From Eurosta solidaginis (taxonomy: Eukaryota > Arthropoda > Insecta > Diptera > Tephritidae): 64,000 nucleotides of DNA. Location of the stretch: the NCBI RefSeq assembly GCF_040869045.1, contig NC_090321.1:141661689-141725688 (forward strand), written 5' to 3'. The notes beneath the pieces are model-generated. The model saw nothing but the letters and a program-made list of their open reading frames with translations, was not told the origin of the DNA and made no database searches. The first letter of the stretch is position 1. Each line of letters opens with the position of its first letter. This document shows, one piece after another, positions 57,630 to 64,000 of the stretch. Position numbers and translations under genes: made by a program.

Positions 57630-60010
57630 TAGTAATTATCACCTTTTGTTTGGTACCCATATTGTACAAACGCATTCTAGAGTCAACCCTGGTCCACCTT
57701 TATAACGATATCCCGAAAAGGCGTCCACCTATAGAACTAAGGCACACTCCCCTTTTAAAATACTCATTAACACCTTTCATTTGATACCCATATTGTACAA
57801 ACAAATTCTAGAGTCACCCCTGGTCCACCTTTATGGCGATATCCCAAAAAGGCGTCCACCTATAGAACTAAGGCCCACTCCCTTTTAAAATACTCATTAT
57901 CACCTTTCATTTGATACCCATATTGTACAAACGCATTCTAGAGTCAACCCTGGTCCACCTTTATAACGATATCCCGAAAAGGCGTCCACCTATAGAACTA
58001 AGGCCCACTCCCTTTTAAAATACTCATTAACACCTTTCATTTGATACTCATATTGTACAAACAAATTCTAGAGTCACCCCTGGTCCACCTTTATGGCGAT
58101 ATCTCGAAAAGGCGTCCACCCATAGAACTAAGGCCCACTCCCTTTTAAAATACTCATTAACACCTTTCGTTTGGTACCCATATTGTACAAACGCTTTCTA
58201 GAGTCACCCCTGGTCCGCCTTTATGGCGATATCTCGAAAAGGCGTACACCTATAGAACTAAGGCCCACGCCTTTTTAAAAAACTCATTAACACCTTTCGT
58301 TTGATACCCATATCGTACAAAAAAAATCCCAGAGTCACCTGTGGTCCACCTTTATGGCGATATCTCGCAAAGGCGTCCACCTATATAACTAAGGCCCACT
58401 CCCTTTTAAAATACTCATTAACACCTTTCATTTGATACCCATATCGTACAAACAAATTCTAGAGTCATCCCTGGTCCACCTTTATGGCGATATCTCGAAA
58501 AGGCGTCCACCTATAGAACTAAGGCCCACGCCCTTTTAAAATACTCATTAACACCTTTCGTTTGATACCCATATCGTTCAAACAAATTCTAGAGTCACCC
58601 CTGGTCCACCTTTATGGCGATATCTCGAAAACGCGTCCACCTATAGAACTAAGGCCCACGCCCTTTTAAAATACTCATTAACACCTTTCGTTTGATACCC
58701 ATATCGTACAAAAAAAATCCCAGAGTCACCTGTGGTCCACCTTTATGGCGATATCTCGCAAAGGCGTCCACCTATAGAACTAAGGCCCACTCCCTTTTAA
58801 AATACTCATTAACACCTTTCATTTGATACCCATATCGTACAAACAAATTCTAGAGTCATCCCTGGTCCACCTTTATGGCGATATCTCGCAAAGGCGTCCA
58901 CCTATAGAACTAAGGCCCACTCCCTTTTAAAATAATCATTAACACCTTTCATATGATACCCATATCGTACAAACAAATTCCAGAGTCACCTGTGGTCCAC
59001 CTTTATGGCGATATCTCGAAAAGGCGTCCACTCATAGAACTAAGGCCCACTCCCTTTTAAAATACTCATTAACACCTTTCATATGATACCCATATCGTAC
59101 AAACAAATTCTAGAGTCACCCCTGGTCCACCTTTATGGCGATATCTCGAAAAGGCGTCCACCTATAGAACTAAGGCCCACGCCCTTTTAAAATACTCATT
59201 AACACCTTTCGTTTGATACTCATATCGTACAAACAAATTTTAGAGTCACCCCTGGTCCACCTTTATGGCGATATCTCGCAAAGGCGTCCACCTATAGAAC
59301 TAAGGCCCACTCCCTTTTAAAATACTCATTAACACCTTTCATTTGATACCCATATCGTACAAACAAATTCTAGAGTCACCCCTGGTCCACCTTTATGGCG
59401 ATATCTCGCAAAGGCGTCCACCTATAGAACTAAGGCCCACTCCCTTTTAAAATAATCATTAACACCTTTCATATGATACCCATATCGTACAAACAAATTC
59501 CAGAGTCACCTGTGGTCCACCTTTATGGCGATATCTCGAAAAGGCGTCCACCCATAGAACTAAGGCCCACTCCCTTTTAAAATACTCATTAACACCTTTC
59601 GTTTGGTACCCATATTGTACAAACGCTTTCTAGAGTCACCCCTGGTCCGCCTTTATGGCGATATCTCGAAAAGGCGTACACCTATAGAACTAAGGCCCAC
59701 GCCTTTTTAAAAAACTCATTAACACCTTTCATTTGACACCCATATCGACAAACAAATTCTAGATTCACCCCTGGTCCACCTTTATGGTGATATCTCGAAA
59801 AGGCGTCCACCTACAGAAGAACTAAGGCCCATTCTCTTTTAAAATACTCATTAGCACCTTTCATTTGATACCCATATCGCACAAGCAAATTTTAGAGTCA
59901 GCCCTGGTTCACCTTTGTGGCGATATCCCTAAATGCCGTCCATCTATAGAACTATGGCCCACTCCGTCTCAAAATACTCTTTAATACCTTCCATTTGATA
60001 CAAATGTCAT
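57630..60010 (+). repeat. Family A satellite array of A3, about 18 units
   Basis: Units of about 130 bp with the same landmarks as A2 but different variants (GATATCTCGCAAAGG, CCAGAGTCACCTGTGG, TTTCATATGATACC). Blocks of several units recur as groups, e.g. 58150-58290 and 59580-59720, so higher-order duplication differs from that in A2. Confidence 0.9.
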
Positions 60011-60134
60011 ACAAACACATTCTAGGGTTATCCTAGGTTCACTTTCCTACATGGTGAGTTTCCCTTATTTTGTCTACAAAGCTCTCAACTGAGTATGTAA
60101 TGTTCGGTTACACCCGAACTTAGCCTTCCTTACT

Positions 60135-60970
60135 TTTTTTTTTTAATATTGACGCGAATCAAGTCTTTTGTTCGTGGCTCTCTACGTTTGCCAAAAATGA
60201 CACCATTTCGCCACTGACAGCATTTGCATAATCATTCGCGACACGAAGATCGCGTGTTTCACTAAGTAAACTTATATGTAGGAGTATATGTATATGCAAC
60301 ATATGTCAATGCATAATATACATATGTTAATTGTTTTTTATGTATACGCACATATTGAATAGCATGTAATAAGGGTCAGGTTGATTAGTATCTATAAATG
60401 AGTGGCGTAAAAATTGGGTGACAGGGCTGGCAAAATACCACGTTTACGCTTAAACTTTATATGGACTGCTAAGCGACAAACTTTAAATATATCTCTGAAA
60501 TTGCTACTATAAAATTAGTTTTACTAAATTTCAATACGCATTATACTCAGATGTAACTGAAATATGTGTCTATGTTTCACCCTCTGCACTAATTTTAAGT
60601 ATTCTATGCGCGTCCACTATTTATCACAACTGATTCAGCTATATGTTATACACAGAAATACAACAGAGGGTTATGTCTCCGCTTTTCGGTACACCTTGTA
60701 GCTGCAGCTAGTTGTTTAACCACGGCCGCTAGATGGGTCTCCTAAGCATTATCTAAGCGATGATAGGCGTTTTTTTTCACGCGCAAACCAAACGTATACG
60801 CGTTGAAAAAAACACGGCTATTATAATATAAATGTATTGTGATTATTACTATGATCATCAACAGTGCTATTATGATTATTAGAGCATTATAATTAAAACT
60901 AATAATAATAGAAAATAAAATTAAGGTAATTGTAATAATTATTAGGGCAATGATTGAAATTTATGAAACT
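60135..60970. other. Non-coding DNA, probably intronic
   Basis: No gene or repeat match. An ATTATTATAATTA-rich stretch lies at about 60850-60950. Confidence 0.4.
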
Positions 60971-61114
60971 TGTTCATATTGGTATTTACCATCAGATTTC
61001 TTCCTGCCACGCCTTCATTGAAGTTTTCGGTGATTTTACTCTTCGGTTGTGTTTGCAAAGATGTAGATGGGCATCTGTGGAGGGTTTTGTTGCGCTTTCG
61101 CCTTCTCCGTTGAT

Positions 61115-62270
61115 TTACTTGTTTTCATAAAATGGTTTAAGCTCGCTTAGATGTGCTGTTCTCTTCTTTCCTTGAAACGTTTTGTCCAGTTCGACGATGA
61201 CTGGCGAAAAAAAATTCGTGATTCTATGGGGCCCGCTGTATTTTGGTGCTAGTCTGGTCGCAAAGTTGTCGGTTGCCTTAGACAGATGGTGTTCCTTTAC
61301 CAAAACTCTGTCGCCTATTGCCGGATTCCTCTTCCTTCTCCGCAATTACAATGTCGTGCCTGTTCTGCCGACGCACGTTGCTGGTTTCTTCGTACCATTT
61401 GAAATATATCCTTGATTTTCGCTACTTTTTCATTTGCCGTTGTTGTGGCCTCGTCTGTGCCAAATGTTCCCTCGTCGTATAGGGCGTTGGGGATCCGTGG
61501 CTCTCGTCCTTGTACCAAGAATGCCGGGCTGTACCCTGTTGCCTCGCACACACTCGAATTTAGTGCTAACATTATCTCTGGTAATAACTCGTCCCAGTTG
61601 CGTTGTTCTTTTCCCGTGAATTGTGCTAACATCCGTTTGATGTTTCGGTTTGCCCTCCCGTTGGGTTATCTTGTGGTGTATAGGGTGCTGATAAGTGGTG
61701 CTTTACTCCATAGTCCTGAGGGAGTCTCTTGAGTTGTCTGCTCGTGAACTGGGCGCCGTTGTCTGTAATAATGACCTTCGGAACTCCAAATCGTGATAAT
61801 ATACGGTCTCTAAATGCTTTGATGAGGCTATCCGCTGTTGCCTTACGTAATGGTACGATCTCTACCCACTTGGTGAAACGATCTAGAAATACTAGAACCA
61901 TGGTATTGTCGTGCTTCGAACTTGGTAATGGTACAGCGAAATCTACGCATACCGTTGCACACGGTTCTTCTGGAATTTGGGTTAACATTTTCCCCGCTGC
62001 TTGCTGTTGATTAGGCTTGTAAATTTGACAGGTTGGGCATTGTTGTACATACGGTTTTATATCGCGAAACATGCTTGGCCAGTAGTATATTGTGGCTGCT
62101 CGAGCTATTGTCTTCCGGATACCCATATGTCCGGCGCTTGGACTGTCGTGCACTTCCTGTAATACTTTACCGCGTTGTGGTTTCGCTACACATAGCTTCC
62201 ACGGGATCGCGTCTTGATCGCCGATCTGAACTGCTATGTGCCGATATAACTCACCGTTTTCAATTATTTA
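61115..62270 (-). pseudogene. pol: Ty3/gypsy integrase (frameshifted)
   Basis: Zinc module with H in VHDSPSAGHMG and CPTC. The core has aspartates in CVDFAVPLP and ITDNGAQF. The frame changes near 61655-61665, right at the expected catalytic glutamate, and again near 61330-61345. The C-terminal part (RLAPKYSGPHRI, HLSELKPFYENK) resembles a GPY/F module. An in-frame TAA at 62270-62268 separates it from RNase H. Confidence 0.85.
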
Positions 62271-62975
62271 GACTGGAAACTTTTCCGGGTTTCGTGTAAC
62301 TTCCTCCTTCCTTTTTTCAAGCCATTTACATGATGTTTCGTTTTCGTGTTCCAGTCTGTTGAGTTGTGCTTCTTGCGGCTGTCGTGACAGTGCATCCACT
62401 ACTACGTTCAGCTTACCTTTCCTGTACTGTACATCGAACGAGTATTGTTGCAACTCCAACGCCCATCTCGCAATACGTCCCGAAGGGCTTTCGATGGCGT
62501 TCAATGATAAGTGGTCCGTGATTACCGTGAATTCGTAGCCCTCCAGATATGGTCGCATTTTGCGTATAGCCCATACAATGGCTAAACACTCTTTCTCCGT
62601 GGGCGAATAATTAATTTCTTCTTTGTTAAGGCGGCGGCTAGCGTACGCGATTACCCGCTCTCCGTCATCTAGCTCCTGTGTGAGGACTACTCCTAGTCCA
62701 AATCGTTCGCGTCTGTTTGTAATGTGAATCTTCATGTAAAATCTGGGCACGCCAGTTCTGGTGCTTCGGTGAGTGAATTCTTCAGTGTCTGAAATGCTGT
62801 TTCTTGTGTTTCGGTCCATTTCCATCTGTTACCCTTCTTTAACATGGTTGTCAGCGGATACGCTATTTTTGAAAACTCTGGTACGAATCGCCGGTAACAA
62901 GATGATATACCTAAAAATCGTCTTAATTCTCTTACGTTTGCTGGTGCTTGCAATTCCTTAATCGCTGCTACTTTC
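62268..62975 (-). pseudogene. pol: Ty3/gypsy reverse transcriptase end and RNase H
   Basis: Connection region LRRFLGISSCYRRFVPEFS, then [13 protein letters not shown]. The frame shifts near 62735 close to the first RNase H aspartate, then [29 protein letters not shown] and VITDHLSL follow. It ends KFPV at an in-frame stop. The 5' side is cut at about 62975. Confidence 0.85.
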
Positions 62976-63077
62976 TTTCAGATAAAAATTTGAGTAGCGC
63001 CTTGCCACTGTAAAAAACATACAACCTGATATTGACGCAATTATGTATTTCAAATAAATCATGCCGCTAAATACCAA

Positions 63078-63890
63078 AAAAGCGTGCAAATACTGGCATA
63101 TGCTGATGACATTGATATCATCGTCCTAAACACCCGCGCTGTTAGTTCTGCTTACTCCAAACTGGAAAAAGAAGCGGTAAGGATGGGTTTGATGGTGAAC
63201 GAGGACAAAACGAAGTACCTGCTGTCATCGAGCAAAGAGTCAGCGCACATGCGCCTTGGCAACCACGCTACTGTTGGCAGCCATAATTTCGAAATAGTAA
63301 AAGACTTCGTTTATTTGGGAACCAGCATCAACACTAGCAACAACATCAGCACTGAAATCCAGCGAAGAATCAATCTTGCTAATAAATACTACTTTGGACT
63401 AGGTACGCAATTGAAAAGTAAAGTCCTCTCTCGGCGAAAGAAAATCATACTCTACAAGTCACTTATCGTACCCGTCCTGCTATATGGGGCAGAAGCATAT
63501 ACCATAACAACAGCAGATGAAGCGACTTTGGGAGTGTTCGAGAGAAAAGTTCTTCGAAAGGTTTATGGACCTCTACGCGTTGGCGATGGCGAGTACCGAA
63601 GAAGATTGAATGATGAGCTGTACGAGCTATACGCAGACATCAACATAGTCCAGCGAATTAAAACGCAGCGGCTGCGCTGGCTAGGCCATGTTATGCGAAT
63701 GAAAGATGATGCTCCGGCCAAGAAAGTGTTTCTATCGGAACCCGCCTATGGAAGCAGAGGTAGAGGGCGGCCCCCACTCCGTTGGAAGGACCAGGTGGAA
63801 AACGATTTAAACTCCCTTGGTGTGACCAATTGGCGCCGGTTGGCAGAGAGAAGAAGCGACTGGCTCGCCTTGTATATACAATCAATGTAA
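63078..63890 (+). CDS. RTE-like LINE, C-terminal reverse transcriptase (5'-truncated)
   Basis: Open for about 270 codons to TAA at 63888-63890, but with no true start: homology begins mid-domain at SVQILAYADDIDII, the catalytic box. Then come NEDKTKYLLSS, a VPVLLYGAEAYTI block, VLRKVYGPLRVG, RLRWLGHVMRM and GRGRPPLRWKDQVENDL. The last three are characteristic of this LINE C-terminus (recognised from memory). It is about the same family as 16294-17508, which stops shortly after LLYGAE. Truncated, so it cannot move itself, although this stretch has no internal stop. Confidence 0.85.
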   Translation, partial: KSVQILAYADDIDIIVLNTRAVSSAYSKLEKEAVRMGLMVNEDKTKYLLSSSKESAHMRLGNHATVGSHNFEIVKDFVYLGTSINTSNNISTEIQRRINLANKYYFGLGTQLKSKVLSRRKKIILYKSLIVPVLLYGAEAYTITTADEATLGVFERKVLRKVYGPLRVGDGEYRRRLNDELYELYADINIVQRIKTQRLRWLGHVMRMKDDAPAKKVFLSEPAYGSRGRGRPPLRWKDQVENDLNSLGVTNWRRLAERRSDWLALYIQSM

Positions 63891-64000
63891 GTATTTGAGT
63901 AGAAAATGTTTATTCTTTTGTCGATGTTGTAATTACACTATCCGACAAAATCAACTTTTTGTCTGGGTATTGGACCAAACCCACTTTTTTTTGTAGAGAT
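63891..64000. other. LINE 3' flank to window end
   Basis: Non-coding; probably the LINE 3' untranslated region. No poly(A) tail was reached before the window ends. Confidence 0.35.

Larger units (their letters stand above)
53594..60134 (+). mobile_element. Family A element A3 with nested SINE and family B
   Basis: Start TATACTCAGCTGAGCAGAGC; 3' subterminal repeat CTCAACTGAGTAT (60083-60095), one mismatch to the 5' arm; hairpin at 60101-60118. Contains SINE S1 (54499-54859) and a complete B (55161-57623). A stretch of about 190 bp (53935-54120) replaces about 465 bp present in A2. The core array mostly follows the B insertion. Confidence 0.78.
60971..62975 (-). mobile_element. Second, unrelated Ty3/gypsy fragment
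   Basis: Minus-strand pol fragment lacking gag, protease and most of the reverse transcriptase. No LTR pair was found; the text after the integrase stop (about 60971-61114) is probably the element's 3' untranslated region. The protein sequence is clearly different from the 2162-8502 element. Confidence 0.7.

Noticed and set aside
36900..59990. CRISPR-like array
   Set aside because: Direct repeats of about 130 bp are contiguous without unique spacers, in a eukaryotic context; this is satellite DNA.
62033..62299. Plus-strand frame opposite the second gypsy integrase
   Set aside because: Antisense shadow; no family features and no conserved start.
26061..64000. Second exon of the ZAD gene
   Set aside because: I looked for a downstream acceptor followed by a second cysteine pair and C2H2 fingers and found none that I could support.

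Overview
The window is eukaryotic, intron-bearing DNA that is almost entirely repetitive. The repeat classes (Ty3/gypsy LTR elements, Jockey-type and RTE-like LINEs, tRNA-derived SINEs, DINE-1/Helentron-like elements with tandem-repeat cores) and one zinc-finger-associated-domain (ZAD) exon point to a higher (brachyceran) fly. From memory the two satellite-bearing families look like those of tephritid fruit flies, but that is recall and was not checked. No prokaryotic gene, CRISPR array, rRNA or convincing tRNA gene was seen.

Region 1 (about 1-16.3 kb) is a nest. A DNA transposon (called TE1, about 2.0-14.3 kb, minus strand) carries a broken transposase gene (13852 to 9605) followed 16 bp later by a four-exon accessory gene (9588 to 8851). 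A complete but mutated Ty3/gypsy element (2162-8502, 621-bp LTRs, GTAT target duplication) sits in TE1's subterminal repeats. A second, rearranged gypsy copy (10393-12820, ATAT duplication) sits inside the transposase reading frame. Its two LTRs are inverted, so both outer ends are U3 ends, and the inner junction lies on an 8-bp microhomology. Copies of two other repeats (M and D) flank TE1 in opposite orientations.

Region 2 (16.3-35.5 kb) holds an RTE-like LINE fragment, SINEs, and a hAT-like inverted-repeat element (18832-24162) that contains a family A element, which in turn contains a 5'-truncated Jockey LINE with a clean 8-bp target duplication. The one convincing host gene is the first coding exon of a ZAD protein (25923-26060); its next exon was not found, so the rest of the window may be its TE-filled intron. 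A second, decayed Jockey fragment lies at 34.3-35.4 kb.

Region 3 (35.5-60.1 kb) is built from two non-coding families, here called A and B. Each has a 13-14 bp subterminal inverted repeat, a tandem-repeat core (about 130 bp in A, 152 bp in B), a hairpin near the 3' end and the same last ten bases, TCCTTACTTG. That layout is the one known for DINE-1/Helentron-associated elements. Family A cores have grown to over 20 units with a 259-bp dimer higher-order period. Three B elements are nested one inside another at the same internal site. A segment made of A end, spacer and B head is present three times.

Region 4 (61-64 kb) is a decayed fragment of a different Ty3/gypsy element (minus strand), followed by the 3' half of an RTE-like LINE (plus strand) related to the one at 16.3-17.5 kb. 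Nearly every coding stretch belongs to a mobile element and most are disabled. The interest lies in how the elements are nested, rearranged and turned into satellite DNA.
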